Below, in pieces: positions 34,483 through 44,428 of a DNA stretch of 64,000 nucleotides (position 1 is the stretch's first letter; each line of letters begins with the position of its first letter). The notes under the pieces are model-generated. The model saw only the letters and a program-made list of their open reading frames with translations. It had not been told where the DNA came from and did no database searches. This DNA is from Neorhodopirellula pilleata (lineage in GTDB: Bacteria; Planctomycetota; Planctomycetia; Pirellulales; Pirellulaceae): positions 35,778-99,777 of the forward strand of contig NZ_SJPM01000012.1 in the NCBI RefSeq assembly GCF_007859915.1, read 5' to 3'. A program made the position numbers and the translations under genes.

Positions 34483-34608
34483 AGTGCTTCGTCAAAATAA
34501 AAAATGAAGGTTGGCTTAAAACGTGGCACGGTGGTCCCCACCGTGATTCTCGACGGAGGACCGTCGAGCCACGTTGCTGACACTATAGTCAAATGTGGAC
34601 GAAGCACT
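34483..34608. repeat. palindromic intergenic element (AGTGCTTCGTC ends)
   Basis: AGTGCTTCGTC (34483-34493) and GACGAAGCACT (34598-34608) form perfect inverted ends. The interior carries a second palindrome, GTGGCACGGTGGTCCCCACC...GGAGGACCGTCGAGCCAC, whose first part also occurs at 39313-39337. There is no coding content. It lies between the convergent protease and uvrA genes. Confidence 0.65.
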
Positions 34609-34640
34609 CGTATGAGGCTGCAACGGACCGTTGGGATTCC

Positions 34641-37187
34641 TCACGGTTTGATCCCGCGGCGGCGAAAGAATTCTCCGGTTAATGATTCCTGGCATCCGCT
34701 GATATCTTCCGGAGATCCCTGAGCGACGATTCGCCCGCCGCCGCTGCCGCCTCGGGGGCCGAGATCGATCAACCAATCGCACGACGCGAGAAGGTCAGTA
34801 TGATGTTCGATCACAACAACCGTGTTGCCCGCGTCGACCAATCGGTCCAACACCACGAGCAACCGTTGCACGTCGGCGAAATGCAATCCGGTGGTGGGTT
34901 CATCGAGTAAGTACAGCGTCTTGCCCGTTCCAGGCCGAGCCAACTCGGTCGCCAGTTTGATCCGTTGGGCTTCGCCACCGCTTAACGTGGTGCTCGATTG
35001 ACCCAGCGTCACGTAGCCCAATCCAACGTCGACGAGCGAAGTGAGCAGGTGATGAACCTTGGGGACGTTCTCGAAAAACGTTTGAGCTTCCTCGATCGTC
35101 ATCGCCAGCACGTCGGCGATCGTGGCTCCTTTGAAACGAACCTGCAGGGTTTGGCGATTGAAGCGTTTGCCACCGCATCGGGAGCATTCGATCAACAGAT
35201 CGCTGAGAAAATTCATTTCGATCCGTTCAAACCCGTTGCCCTTGCAAACGTCGCAACGGCCCGAGGGCGAGTTGAAACTGAAACGCGCCGATTTGAATCC
35301 GAGTGTCTTGGCCGCTCGCGTGGCGGCGAAGACATTGCGGATCGGGTCCAATACGCCTGCGTAAGTCGCCGGACAAGATCGAGTCGTGCGGCCGATCGGC
35401 GATTGATCGATGGGGATCAATTTATCGAGCTTGTCAGCGCCGGTGAGTTTTTTGAACGGGCCAGGCGTGTCGGCGACTAGACCCAGTTCGTGTGCCAAGG
35501 CCGGGTAGAGCGTGTCGACGATCAACGAACTCTTACCGCTGCCCGACACACCGCTGATACCGATCAACAGACCCAGCGGCAACTCCAGGTTCACGTTTTG
35601 AAGGTTGTGCAACGACGCGCCCGTCAGTCGTAGCTTTTGACCGCGAACAGGTTCGCGTCGGGGGCGGTCCAATCCGATCCGATGATGTGACGACAAGAAC
35701 CGTCCCGTCGGGCTGTTCGGATCAGCGGCGACTTCGTCGGGCGTTCCCTGGCTGACCAGTTCGCCGCCGTGAATACCCGCACCGGGGCCGATGTCGATCA
35801 AGTAATCGGCCGCCCGCATGGTGTCTTCGTCGTGTTCGACGATCACGATCGTATTGCCTTGCGATTTCAGTTCCGCGATCGCGGCCAATAGTCGATCGTG
35901 GTCGGCCGGATGCAAACCGATCGAAGGTTCGTCGAGCACGTAGCACACGCTGACCAAGCCGCTACCGATGCAGGTTGCCAGTCGAATCCGTTGCAACTCG
36001 CCACCGCTGAGCGTATCGGCGGTCCGGGAAAGCGTCAGGTAATCCACACCGACGCGTCGTAGGAAGTCGATGCGCCGGATCATTTCGTCAACGATCGGCG
36101 TGGCAACCCGGCGATGAAGTTCCGACAGAGGTCCGGCGATCTGGGACATCCAGTCCTGGGCTTCGGCGAGCGGCAATGCGACGACGTCGGCAATGGAACG
36201 TTCGGCGATCGTGACCGCGAGGGCCTGAAGCCGTAAACGACCGCCTTCACAGTCCGGACAGGTTTGCCGAGCCGATTCGTGATCGGCGGTCGGTGCGGCG
36301 ACCGTGCCAAGTCCTTCGCAGGTCGGACAGGCACCGTAGGGACTGTTGAAACTGAATGTTCGCGGTTCCAACTCTTCGAAACTTTCGCCGCATTCGGCAC
36401 ACGCCATCGCCGTGCTGAACAGTTTGCTGTGTTCGTCCGCGTCGGGCGGCGCGATCACCGCTGCGCACATTCCGCCCGACAACCGGATCGCCAACCGTGT
36501 CGATTCGTCCAGCCGAGACTCGATGCCGTCTTTCAACACCAATCGATCGACCACCGCTTCAATCGTGTGGTTCTTGCGAACGGCCAACGGCGGGACGTCT
36601 TCGAGCAAATACACTTCGCCGTCCACGCGAACGCGCACCAATCCCTGCGCCGCAATCTTTTCGAAAACCTCGACGTGCGTTCCTTTGCGTCCCCGAACCA
36701 TCGGGCTCATCAACGTCAGCTTGGTTCGCTCGGGGTAGGCGGACAATGCGGCGACGATTGCGTCGACCGTTTGTGTGCTGATCGGACTGCCGCATTGGGT
36801 GCAGTGCGGCGTTCCCACACGGGCGTAGAGCAATCTTAAGTAGTCGTAGATTTCCGTAACGGTCGCTACGGTACTGCGAGCGGATTGCGTGCCGCTCTTC
36901 TGATCGATCGATAACGTAGGTGCCAAGCCGTCGATCCAGTCAACATCGGGACGCGGAATCGAATCGAGGTATTGCCGCGCGTAGGTCGACATGGTGTCAA
37001 TATATTGACGCTGGCCTTCGGCAAACAACGTATCGAATGCCAACGAGCTTTTGCCGCTGCCCGAAACACCGGTGATGACGGTGATCGCGTTGCGAGGAAT
37101 GTCCACGCTCAGATTCTTCAGATTGTGAACGCGGGCACCGCGAATTTGAATCGGCGTACTCAACTTGGTAATCGGCTCGGATTCCAT
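34641..37187 (-). CDS. uvrA: UvrA excinuclease subunit, short form
   Basis: DNA-damage recognition ATPase of nucleotide excision repair. It has two ABC modules: Walker A GVSGSGKSSLAFDTL near residue 40 with signature LSGGELQRIRLA, and GVSGSGKSSLIVDTL with signature LSGGEAQRIKLA near the end. Zinc-binding Cys pairs are present (CTQCGSPIS, CAECGE, CPTCEGLG, CPDCEGGRL, CDVCKGNGF, CSRCGGKRF). At 848 aa it is about 90 residues shorter than typical UvrA. The segment between CPTCEGLG and CPDCEGG, normally the insertion domain, is nearly absent, while the UvrB-interacting region is kept. It may be a second UvrA of the cell. Confidence 0.9.
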   Translation of the reverse strand: MESEPITKLSTPIQIRGARVHNLKNLSVDIPRNAITVITGVSGSGKSSLAFDTLFAEGQRQYIDTMSTYARQYLDSIPRPDVDWIDGLAPTLSIDQKSGTQSARSTVATVTEIYDYLRLLYARVGTPHCTQCGSPISTQTVDAIVAALSAYPERTKLTLMSPMVRGRKGTHVEVFEKIAAQGLVRVRVDGEVYLLEDVPPLAVRKNHTIEAVVDRLVLKDGIESRLDESTRLAIRLSGGMCAAVIAPPDADEHSKLFSTAMACAECGESFEELEPRTFSFNSPYGACPTCEGLGTVAAPTADHESARQTCPDCEGGRLRLQALAVTIAERSIADVVALPLAEAQDWMSQIAGPLSELHRRVATPIVDEMIRRIDFLRRVGVDYLTLSRTADTLSGGELQRIRLATCIGSGLVSVCYVLDEPSIGLHPADHDRLLAAIAELKSQGNTIVIVEHDEDTMRAADYLIDIGPGAGIHGGELVSQGTPDEVAADPNSPTGRFLSSHHRIGLDRPRREPVRGQKLRLTGASLHNLQNVNLELPLGLLIGISGVSGSGKSSLIVDTLYPALAHELGLVADTPGPFKKLTGADKLDKLIPIDQSPIGRTTRSCPATYAGVLDPIRNVFAATRAAKTLGFKSARFSFNSPSGRCDVCKGNGFERIEMNFLSDLLIECSRCGGKRFNRQTLQVRFKGATIADVLAMTIEEAQTFFENVPKVHHLLTSLVDVGLGYVTLGQSSTTLSGGEAQRIKLATELARPGTGKTLYLLDEPTTGLHFADVQRLLVVLDRLVDAGNTVVVIEHHTDLLASCDWLIDLGPRGGSGGGRIVAQGSPEDISGCQESLTGEFFRRRGIKP

Positions 37188-37194
37188 CGATCGA

Positions 37195-38547
37195 TCACTG
37201 CATCATCTCCAGAAACGTGGCGCTCATCGTGAATCCGTTGAGTACAAAGTGAACGACGATCGGCGGCACGAGTGAACCGGTTTGGCGATAGAGATAACCA
37301 AGGCCCAGTGACAGGAAAAACAGCGGAATCGGTGCGAGCCCCTGCCCCCAGTGCATCAACGCGAACAGCAGACTCGCCACGATCAACGGCCACACCGCCG
37401 TTGGTGTCCAGTCCGCACGGGTCGCCGGATCAGCGATCGCTTGCATCTCCGACGGACTTGCGGCGATGAAATCGTCCGTCGAAGCGGGCGGTGACTGGTA
37501 GGGATTGCGGTCATCCGTACCATGTTGGGTTGCGGTCGGTTGCATGGGGGCGACTGGTGGATTGATTCGCACCAAACCCCAGTTGATCGCGTCCGTTCGA
37601 GCGTCGGCGAGGCGTTGCAATCCGCCCTGCAATAACCCGCGAAACCAAAACTCCTCAACCATCGGCGTGACGATCGCGGTTGTGAAAAACAACGCGGCAA
37701 AGACAGCATAATTGGGCGGCCCGTCGGCTTCGGTCGGTTGCAACGCGTCTAGCACCGGGTGCGAGTATTCCTGCAGTACCGAAACCGCACCCATCAGCAA
37801 CATCGTCGGCGGCAGGATCAACCAGGCGCCGATCAAGCCTAAGCGAATCATATTGCGATCGGGCACAAAACCGAACCGGGGTTGCTCATGGCCGACGACT
37901 TCTTGACCCGGCAATCGCAAGATTTCGGGACGACGCAAACGCAAGACGAAGATCGTTGCCAAGGTCGCCGACAACATCGCGAACGAACTGATCAACAATT
38001 GGGGAACGGTGATCTGTGAACCGTCGCCTGCGGAAGGGATCACGTCTTCGGGAATCAGTTCGACGGCGTCCGCGATTTCATCGGCTGCCGGATCCGGCGG
38101 AGACGTGGGGGCTTTGGGTTCGACGACGCCATCATCGGCGGCTAGTTCGACAACAACCATGTTGGACTCGCCCTCGGAGCTTGGATCAGCCGCTGCGGTT
38201 TCGCCACCGGTTAGTTCGCTCAGATCGACGTAGCCCATCATTCCGGCGATCCCCGTCATCGCGACGCTGAACAGGATCACGAAACCGTAGAACATGATGA
38301 AATGAACCGCGTTCCAATACGGCCGCGGACGCGACACGACTTCGAGAAGCGGTTGTGACCCGAAAGGCCGTTTTCCCTGACGGATCAAAGAAATCCATTT
38401 AAACAGTGAACTGATAAACGCGACCAGAATCAGCAACGAGAGCGTAGCCAAAATTCCCTGGGCGAGACCGGGCTCGGGATCGATCGCAACCGGGCCGACC
38501 GCTTCAATCGTTAGCGAATCTTCACCAGTCGTCGTCAGCGGTGGCAT
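37195..38547 (-). CDS. CPBP-family intramembrane glutamic protease
   Basis: 450 residues from the ATG at 38547. Several membrane segments are clear (ILATLSLLILVAFISSLF, FIMFYGFVILFSVAMTGIAG, GLIGAWLILPPTMLLMGAVS, and the last around VPPIVVHFVLNGF). The active-site motifs are MVEEFWFRGLLQG (EExxxR), FALMHWGQG and HFVLNGF, as in CAAX-type prenyl endopeptidases. An insertion of about 75 residues between motifs 1 and 2 contains NPYQSPPAS, a motif frequent in planctomycete membrane proteins. The substrate is unknown. It starts 4 bp after the pgsA stop, so the two probably form an operon. Confidence 0.85.
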   Translation of the reverse strand: MPPLTTTGEDSLTIEAVGPVAIDPEPGLAQGILATLSLLILVAFISSLFKWISLIRQGKRPFGSQPLLEVVSRPRPYWNAVHFIMFYGFVILFSVAMTGIAGMMGYVDLSELTGGETAAADPSSEGESNMVVVELAADDGVVEPKAPTSPPDPAADEIADAVELIPEDVIPSAGDGSQITVPQLLISSFAMLSATLATIFVLRLRRPEILRLPGQEVVGHEQPRFGFVPDRNMIRLGLIGAWLILPPTMLLMGAVSVLQEYSHPVLDALQPTEADGPPNYAVFAALFFTTAIVTPMVEEFWFRGLLQGGLQRLADARTDAINWGLVRINPPVAPMQPTATQHGTDDRNPYQSPPASTDDFIAASPSEMQAIADPATRADWTPTAVWPLIVASLLFALMHWGQGLAPIPLFFLSLGLGYLYRQTGSLVPPIVVHFVLNGFTMSATFLEMMQ

Positions 38548-38551
38548 CAAG

Positions 38552-39172
38552 TCAGTCTTTCGGAGCGGGAGAGGGTACGGGCGAATCGGCGGGGCTCGAG
38601 GTCGGCGAGACCGGCGAGGCTTGCATCACGCGGGCAGCGATGAGGGTGTAGTCGACGCCAGAATAAACCGTGATTCCGATTGCCGCCCAAACCAAGACCG
38701 TCGTCGTGCCGGGCAACCAACCGGGAACCGGCGTCAAGACGTACATCAGCAAAACAGCCACGATCGCGGCGCACTGGACGACCATTTTCCACTTTCCCAA
38801 CCAACTGGCGGAAAAATCCCCCCCGCCGCCTTCGATGATTCCACGCAAACTCGTAACCAGCAGTTCGCGGGCGACGACGATCGTCGCCATCCAAGACGCG
38901 ATCGGACTCGCGTCCACTTCGACCAACGCGATGAACGTGCCACAAATGATGATCTTGTCGACAAAGGGATCAAAAATACGGCCTAATTTCGTAACTTGTC
39001 CGTATTTGCGAGCCCAATAGCCGTCCATCCAATCGGTCGAAACGGCGATCAGGAACGTCGCCAAGGCTGCTCCGAACTCCCCCAGTGGGATCAAGACGAC
39101 GACCGCGATCGCGAGTCCGAACCGGACCGTCGTCAACGCGTTGGGAACGTTATAAATCGAGGGGGTTTCCAT
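38552..39172 (-). CDS. pgsA: CDP-diacylglycerol-glycerol-3-phosphate 3-phosphatidyltransferase
   Basis: This enzyme makes phosphatidylglycerophosphate, the first committed step to phosphatidylglycerol, in the inner membrane. It has 206 aa from the ATG at 39172; the frame is open further upstream but lacks family features. Hydrophobic helices and the CDP-alcohol phosphotransferase motif D-G-(x)2-A-R...G-(x)3-D-(x)3-D appear as STDWMDGYWARKYGQVTKLG followed by RIFDPFVDK. The N-terminus NVPNALTTVRFGLA is typical. The C-terminus is Ser/Pro-rich (SPTSSPADSPVPSPAPKD). It is upstream partner of the CPBP protease. Confidence 0.92.
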   Translation of the reverse strand: METPSIYNVPNALTTVRFGLAIAVVVLIPLGEFGAALATFLIAVSTDWMDGYWARKYGQVTKLGRIFDPFVDKIIICGTFIALVEVDASPIASWMATIVVARELLVTSLRGIIEGGGGDFSASWLGKWKMVVQCAAIVAVLLMYVLTPVPGWLPGTTTVLVWAAIGITVYSGVDYTLIAARVMQASPVSPTSSPADSPVPSPAPKD

Positions 39173-39312
39173 GCGGGGTCCGAAGCGGTTTCGACCAATA
39201 ACAGCAATCAAACCGCACAACTTATCGGACGAACGCGTCAACGCCAAGCTATTGCCAGAAACCGCAGGTCCCGACTCGGTTGAATTACCCTCCCGTCGGT
39301 CGGTTAATGTCA

Positions 39313-39365
39313 TCGTGGCACGGTGGTCCCCACCGTGAAACACGGCGGGGACCGCCGTGCCACGA
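39313..39365. repeat. palindromic repeat in the pgsA/oxidoreductase divergent gap
   Basis: TCGTGGCACGG...CCGTGCCACGA forms a long hairpin (arms of about 24 nt with one mismatch zone). The left arm is shared with 34522-34545. It lies in the 305-bp divergent region, where no other gene is visible. Confidence 0.7.
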
Positions 39366-39477
39366 TATGCCAACCCGAACTTAACGTTGGAACAAGACAC
39401 CAGCATTTTAGCACAAAGCAGTTCGCTATAATCCGACTTCCTTTTGCCACTATCGTTCCCAAAACCACTTCTTGTCC

Positions 39478-42456
39478 ATGACCTCCTTCGCCGCAAATGG
39501 CACAATCCCCGCACCTCCCACGCCGATCGATCTGGCCAACCTGGTCGGTCAGATGCGTGGTGAACTTCACACGGGCGACTTGATGCGGCGGATTTACGCA
39601 ACCGACGCGTCGGCGTATCAAGAGATGCCGTTGGCCGTTGCCATCCCGCGTTGCGAAGACGATCTGTCCTTATTGATTCGCTTCGCCAACGAACACCACG
39701 TCGGCTTGATCCCGCGAACCGCCGGCACATCGCTCGCCGGACAGGTCGTCGGTTCGGGCATCGTCGTCGACGTCTCGAAGTATTTCAATCAAATCTTGGA
39801 GATCGACGAATCGCATCGCACCGTTCGTGTTCAACCGGGCGTCATTCGCAACGAACTCAACCAAGCGCTCAAGCCTCACGGGTTGTTGTTCGGCCCCGAA
39901 ACGTCGACCCAAAATCGCGCGATGATCGGCGGCATGGTTGGCAACAACTCGTGCGGTTCCAACTCGATCCGATATGGCAGCACACGCGACCATCTTGTCG
40001 AAGTCCGCGGCTTCCTTTCCGATGGATCGATGGTTGTCTTCGGCCCGGTGACCGCCGAACAGTTCCACGCCAAGTGCGAGCAAGGCGATTGTTTGGAAAC
40101 CAGGTTATACCGTCACGCCCGCGAGCGATTGAGCGACCCAGCGGTCCGCGACGAGATCACCCGCGAGTTTCCCAAGCCGTCGATCCACCGACGCAATACG
40201 GGCTATGCTCTGGACCTGTTGATGGACGCGGCAGGCTTGACGGCCGACAGCGAGCTTCCGTTTAACTTCGGGCGTTTGATCGCCGGCAGCGAAGGGACGT
40301 TGATGTTCGTAACCGAAATCAAGTTGAACGTGCTGCCTCTGCCGCCACCGGTACTGGGTCTGCAATGCGCCCACTTCGATAGTATTCCCGACGCACTCAA
40401 CGCGACCCTGCTCGCGGTGCAACAGGATGTTTATGCGTGCGAACTGATCGACGACGTGATTTTGGAATGCACCGAACGCAGCATCGAACATCGCAAAAAC
40501 CGGTTTTTCATCCAAGGCGTCCCGAAAGCGATTCTTGTGACCGAAGTCCGCGGTGAAACCGAAGAGGAAGTTCGTCGCGTTCATGCGATCACTGAAGCCC
40601 GGATGCGGGAAGCCGGATTGGGATACGCGTACCCGGTATTGTTCGGCGACCAGGGTGACCGCGTCTGGGATCTTCGCAAAGCCGGCTTGGGGCTGTTGGG
40701 GAACATCCCCGGCGACGAGAAGACCGTTCCGGTCATCGAAGACACCGCCGTCGATGTGCAAGATCTGCCCGCCTACATCGCCGAGTTCAATCAAATCCTC
40801 GGTGAGCGATTTGGACTGCAATGCATCCACTACGCCCATGCCGGTTCAGGTGAAATCCATTTGCGTCCGGTGATCAATCTGAAAACCGACGACGGCAAGC
40901 GTTTGTTCCGCGAAGTCGCTCAGACGATCGCCACGCTCGTCAAGAAATACCGAGGATCGCTATCGGGCGAACACGGCGACGGTCGTTTGCGGGGCGAGTT
41001 TTTGGAACAGATGATCGGTACAGCGAACTACGAATTGGTCCGCGAGTTCAAGCGAACTTGGGACCCTAACGGTGTTTTCAACCCGAACAAAATCGTCGAT
41101 ACCCCACAAATGAATCATCAACTGCGGTATCCCGATTCCGTTACCGAACGTGATATCGAAACCGTGTTCAACTTTTCCGACACTCAAGGCATCCTTCGCG
41201 CCGCCGAGATGTGCAACGGCAGCGGGGATTGTCGTAAGACTCATCTGTCCGGCGGGGTGATGTGTCCCAGTTACATGGCGACTCGCAACGAGAAAGACAC
41301 CACGCGGGCGCGAGCCAATACACTGCGTCAGATCCTGACACACTCGACCGACGCGAACCCGTTCGACAACGAAGAGATCCTCGAGGTAATGGACTTGTGT
41401 CTGTCGTGCAAGGGTTGCAAATCCGAGTGCCCCTCGACGGTCGACATGGGTAAATTGAAAGCCGAATTCTTGCAGCACTATTACGATGCCAACGGAGTTC
41501 CCCGGCGCACGCGTTTGATCGCTGATTATGTCCGTAGCCAGCGGTTCGCGGGCCGCGCCGCGTGGCTTTCAAACTGGATGACCGGAAATTCCACGCTTCG
41601 CCGAATCCTGAACCGAATGATCGGATTTCACCCCGATCGATCCATTCCGCCGGTCGCGACGCAAACCCTAACCGCTTGGTTTGAACGTGAAAAGCCACGG
41701 GCCAATTTGGAACGCATTCAAGGTCGTGGCGTCTATTTATTCGCCGACGAGTTTACCCAGTACAACGAACCGGAGATCGGGCGATCGGTGGTGCGATTGC
41801 TCAACGGTCTTGGTTATGACGTTACCATTCCACCCCACGAAGAAAGCGGTCGCAGTCGATTGTCCAAGGGTTTGTTGCGCGAAGCCCGCGAGATCGCACG
41901 TCGCAACGTGATCAAGTTAAAAGATTTGGTATGCGAGACCACCCCCTTGGTCGGGATCGAACCGTCGGCGATCTTGAGTTTCCGAGACGAGTATCCGGAT
42001 TTGGTCGGCGACGACTTGGCCGAAGAAGCCCGCGAGTTGAGCAAGAATTGCTTGACGTTCGAAGAATGGTTTGCCGGCGAGATCGATGCCGGACGGATTG
42101 TCCAAGACGACTTCAAGGATGATCCGGCTCGAGTGTGGATTCACGGCCACTGTCACCAGAAAGCACTCAGCGATGTCGGTTTCACTCAGCGATGCCTGTC
42201 GTTGCCGAGGAACTACGAAGCCACCACGATCCGCAGCGGATGTTGTGGGATGGCCGGTTCGTTTGGTTACGAAACGGAGCACTACGACTTGTCGATGCAG
42301 ATCGGGGAGTTGGTGCTGTTCCCGGCCGTCCGTACCGCCGGCGAAACAGACTTGATCGCGGCAGCGGGCACGTCGTGCCGGCACCAAATTCACGACGGAA
42401 CCTCCCGCCGAGCCCAACACCCCGCCGAAATCCTGTACGCCGCGATGATCCCGTAG
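39478..42456 (+). CDS. FAD-binding and Fe-S fused D-2-hydroxyacid dehydrogenase (GlcD-GlcF/YdiJ type)
   Basis: 992 residues from the ATG at 39478. The N-terminal half is a FAD_binding_4 (PCMH) domain with IPRTAGTSLAGQVVGSGIVV and GGMVGNNSCGSNSIRYG, plus a glycolate-oxidase-type C-terminal lobe (HYAHAGSGEIHLRP, SGEHGDGRLRGEF). The second half has two Cys clusters for 4Fe-4S centres (CNGSGDCRK...CPS; CLSCKGCKSECPS) and CCG-type motifs (HGHCHQKAL, GCCGMAGSFGYE). It probably oxidises D-lactate, glycolate or a similar acid and passes electrons to the quinone pool. The stop codon TAG is part of a REP-B repeat. Confidence 0.9.
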   Translation: MTSFAANGTIPAPPTPIDLANLVGQMRGELHTGDLMRRIYATDASAYQEMPLAVAIPRCEDDLSLLIRFANEHHVGLIPRTAGTSLAGQVVGSGIVVDVSKYFNQILEIDESHRTVRVQPGVIRNELNQALKPHGLLFGPETSTQNRAMIGGMVGNNSCGSNSIRYGSTRDHLVEVRGFLSDGSMVVFGPVTAEQFHAKCEQGDCLETRLYRHARERLSDPAVRDEITREFPKPSIHRRNTGYALDLLMDAAGLTADSELPFNFGRLIAGSEGTLMFVTEIKLNVLPLPPPVLGLQCAHFDSIPDALNATLLAVQQDVYACELIDDVILECTERSIEHRKNRFFIQGVPKAILVTEVRGETEEEVRRVHAITEARMREAGLGYAYPVLFGDQGDRVWDLRKAGLGLLGNIPGDEKTVPVIEDTAVDVQDLPAYIAEFNQILGERFGLQCIHYAHAGSGEIHLRPVINLKTDDGKRLFREVAQTIATLVKKYRGSLSGEHGDGRLRGEFLEQMIGTANYELVREFKRTWDPNGVFNPNKIVDTPQMNHQLRYPDSVTERDIETVFNFSDTQGILRAAEMCNGSGDCRKTHLSGGVMCPSYMATRNEKDTTRARANTLRQILTHSTDANPFDNEEILEVMDLCLSCKGCKSECPSTVDMGKLKAEFLQHYYDANGVPRRTRLIADYVRSQRFAGRAAWLSNWMTGNSTLRRILNRMIGFHPDRSIPPVATQTLTAWFEREKPRANLERIQGRGVYLFADEFTQYNEPEIGRSVVRLLNGLGYDVTIPPHEESGRSRLSKGLLREAREIARRNVIKLKDLVCETTPLVGIEPSAILSFRDEYPDLVGDDLAEEARELSKNCLTFEEWFAGEIDAGRIVQDDFKDDPARVWIHGHCHQKALSDVGFTQRCLSLPRNYEATTIRSGCCGMAGSFGYETEHYDLSMQIGELVLFPAVRTAGETDLIAAAGTSCRHQIHDGTSRRAQHPAEILYAAMIP

Positions 42457-42487
42457 GCTGGGTCGCAGCGATAGCGAAGACCCGGCA
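42453..42487. repeat. REP-B repeat, copy 3
   Basis: GTAGGCTGGGTCGCAGCGA... to GAAGACCCGGCA. Its second to fourth bases (TAG) are the stop codon of the preceding dehydrogenase gene. Confidence 0.75.
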
Positions 42488-42599
42488 TTCAAGCCCCCTC
42501 CCACAACACCCCAGCCACCAATGTCCTTGAGTTGGCAACGGTGATAGTAGATATTCATCCCGATTCATCTTCGAAACTGCCATCTTTGCCGGACACACC

Positions 42600-44333
42600 A
42601 TGTCACCGCTGCCTGAACGTGACCCGACCCTTTTGCGATCTCATCAATGGTTTGGCAAGGATGATTTGCGATCATTCGGGCATCGTTCGCGGCTCAAGGG
42701 GATGGGGTTTGACGACATCGACTATCAAGGTCGCCCGATCGTCGCGATCTTGAACACGTGGAGCGAACTGAATACGTGTCACTCGCATTTTCGCAATCGA
42801 GCTGACGAAGTCCGACGTGGCATTTTGCAGTCCGGCGGTTTCCCGGTTGAGGTGCCGGTGATGTCGCTTGGTGAAATGATGATGAAACCCACCACGATGT
42901 TGTATCGCAACCTCTTGGCGATGGAAGTCGAAGAAGTATTACGGTGCCATCCGATCGATGCGGCCGTCTTGATGGGCGGATGCGACAAGACTGTTCCCGC
43001 CATGATCATGGGGGCGATCAGCGCGGACATCCCCAGTATCTTCATGCCGGCCGGTCCGATGTTGCGAGCACGATGGAAAGATCAAACGCTCGGCAGTGGT
43101 AGTGACGCATGGAAGTATTGGGATCAACGTTTAGCCGGAAATCTGTGCGACCGGGATTGGAATCAAATCGAAAACTGCATTGCCTCGTCGGCGGGGACCT
43201 GCATGACGATGGGCACGGCCAGCACGATGGCGTGCGTCGCCGAAGCGATGGGCTGGACGTTGCCGGGCGCGGCGACGATTCCAGCCGTTGTCGCCGAGCA
43301 TTCACGCTTGGCCGTCGCCACAGGCCGGCGGGCCGTCGAGATGGCTTGGGAGAATTTTCGACCGTCGAACTTCATGACCACGCAATCGATCGACAACGGA
43401 TTGACCACCTCGCTCGCGATCGGCGGTAGCACCAACGCGATCGTCCACCTGATCGCGATTGCCGGCCGGATGGAACATGAGTTGACATTGCAACGATTCG
43501 ATGAGCTGTCGCGGACCACGCCGGTGATCGGTGATTTGCGTCCGAGCGGGCGTTTTCTGATGCAGGACTTTTTCGAAGCCGGCGGTCTGTCGGCACTGCT
43601 GGTGCGGATCGAAGAACTGTTGCATCTGAACGCGAAAACGGTTTCAGGCCGAACGTTGGGCGAACAGATTGCGGGTGCCGAAGTGATCAACGACGAGGTC
43701 ATTCGGCCTCGGGACAATCCGGTCGCGCCGGCCGGCGGGGTATGCTTGTTGCGAGGTAATTTGGCGCCAAACGGTTGCGTCATTAAATCGATCGCGGCGA
43801 GCAAGAAATTGATGCATCACCGTGGCAAGGCGGTCGTTTTCGAGGACTATCCCGATATGAAAGCGCGAATCAACGACGACGCGTTGGAGGTGGACGAAAA
43901 CAGCGTGTTGTTGCTGCGTAGCGCCGGGCCTTTGGGAGCCCCAGGGTTTCCCGAATGGGGTATGTTGCCGATTCCCAAGAAACTTTTGCGGGCTGGGGTC
44001 ACGGACATGGTTCGGCTGAGCGACGCGAGGATGAGCGGAACGAGTTACGGAACCTGCGTCTTGCACATTTCCCCGGAAAGCGCCGCCGGAGGCCCGTTGT
44101 CGCTGGTCCAGACCGGCGATGATATCGAGATCAATCTTCCCGAACGAACGATTCATTGGCACGTCGACGACGCGGAAATTGAGCGTCGACGGGCGATCAG
44201 CCCTAAGCCGCCGGCGTTGGCGGAGCGGGGGTACTTGAAATTGTTTGCCAATCACGTCACGCAGGCCGATCAAGGCTGCGATTTTGACTTTCTCACCGGG
44301 CGTTCACCCGGACAGGACCCGGCAATTCACTAA
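42600..44333 (+). CDS. IlvD/Edd-family dehydratase, probably for a sugar acid
   Basis: 577 aa, full length for the family. The three Fe-S cysteines are visible: C60 (NTCHSHF), C128 (MGGCDKT) and C201 (AGTCMTMGTAST). Other signatures are IGGSTNAIVHL, GRFLMQDFFEAGG, RDNPVAPAGGVCLL and SDARMSGTSYGTCVLHISPE. The SYGT and HISPE variants resemble arabonate/xylonate-type dehydratases rather than biosynthetic IlvD. It would form a 2-keto-3-deoxy sugar acid by removing water. Neighbouring ROK kinase, aldolase and hydroxyacid dehydrogenase genes support a catabolic role. The exact substrate cannot be read from sequence. Confidence 0.85.
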   Translation: MSPLPERDPTLLRSHQWFGKDDLRSFGHRSRLKGMGFDDIDYQGRPIVAILNTWSELNTCHSHFRNRADEVRRGILQSGGFPVEVPVMSLGEMMMKPTTMLYRNLLAMEVEEVLRCHPIDAAVLMGGCDKTVPAMIMGAISADIPSIFMPAGPMLRARWKDQTLGSGSDAWKYWDQRLAGNLCDRDWNQIENCIASSAGTCMTMGTASTMACVAEAMGWTLPGAATIPAVVAEHSRLAVATGRRAVEMAWENFRPSNFMTTQSIDNGLTTSLAIGGSTNAIVHLIAIAGRMEHELTLQRFDELSRTTPVIGDLRPSGRFLMQDFFEAGGLSALLVRIEELLHLNAKTVSGRTLGEQIAGAEVINDEVIRPRDNPVAPAGGVCLLRGNLAPNGCVIKSIAASKKLMHHRGKAVVFEDYPDMKARINDDALEVDENSVLLLRSAGPLGAPGFPEWGMLPIPKKLLRAGVTDMVRLSDARMSGTSYGTCVLHISPESAAGGPLSLVQTGDDIEINLPERTIHWHVDDAEIERRRAISPKPPALAERGYLKLFANHVTQADQGCDFDFLTGRSPGQDPAIH

Positions 44334-44428
44334 CGCAAGCGGGGTTGAAGTATCATGCCCTTACGATTCTGATCTTGGTTTATCGTCGACGCCTGTTCGG
44401 CAACGAGTCCTTCCCATCGAGGTTTGTT

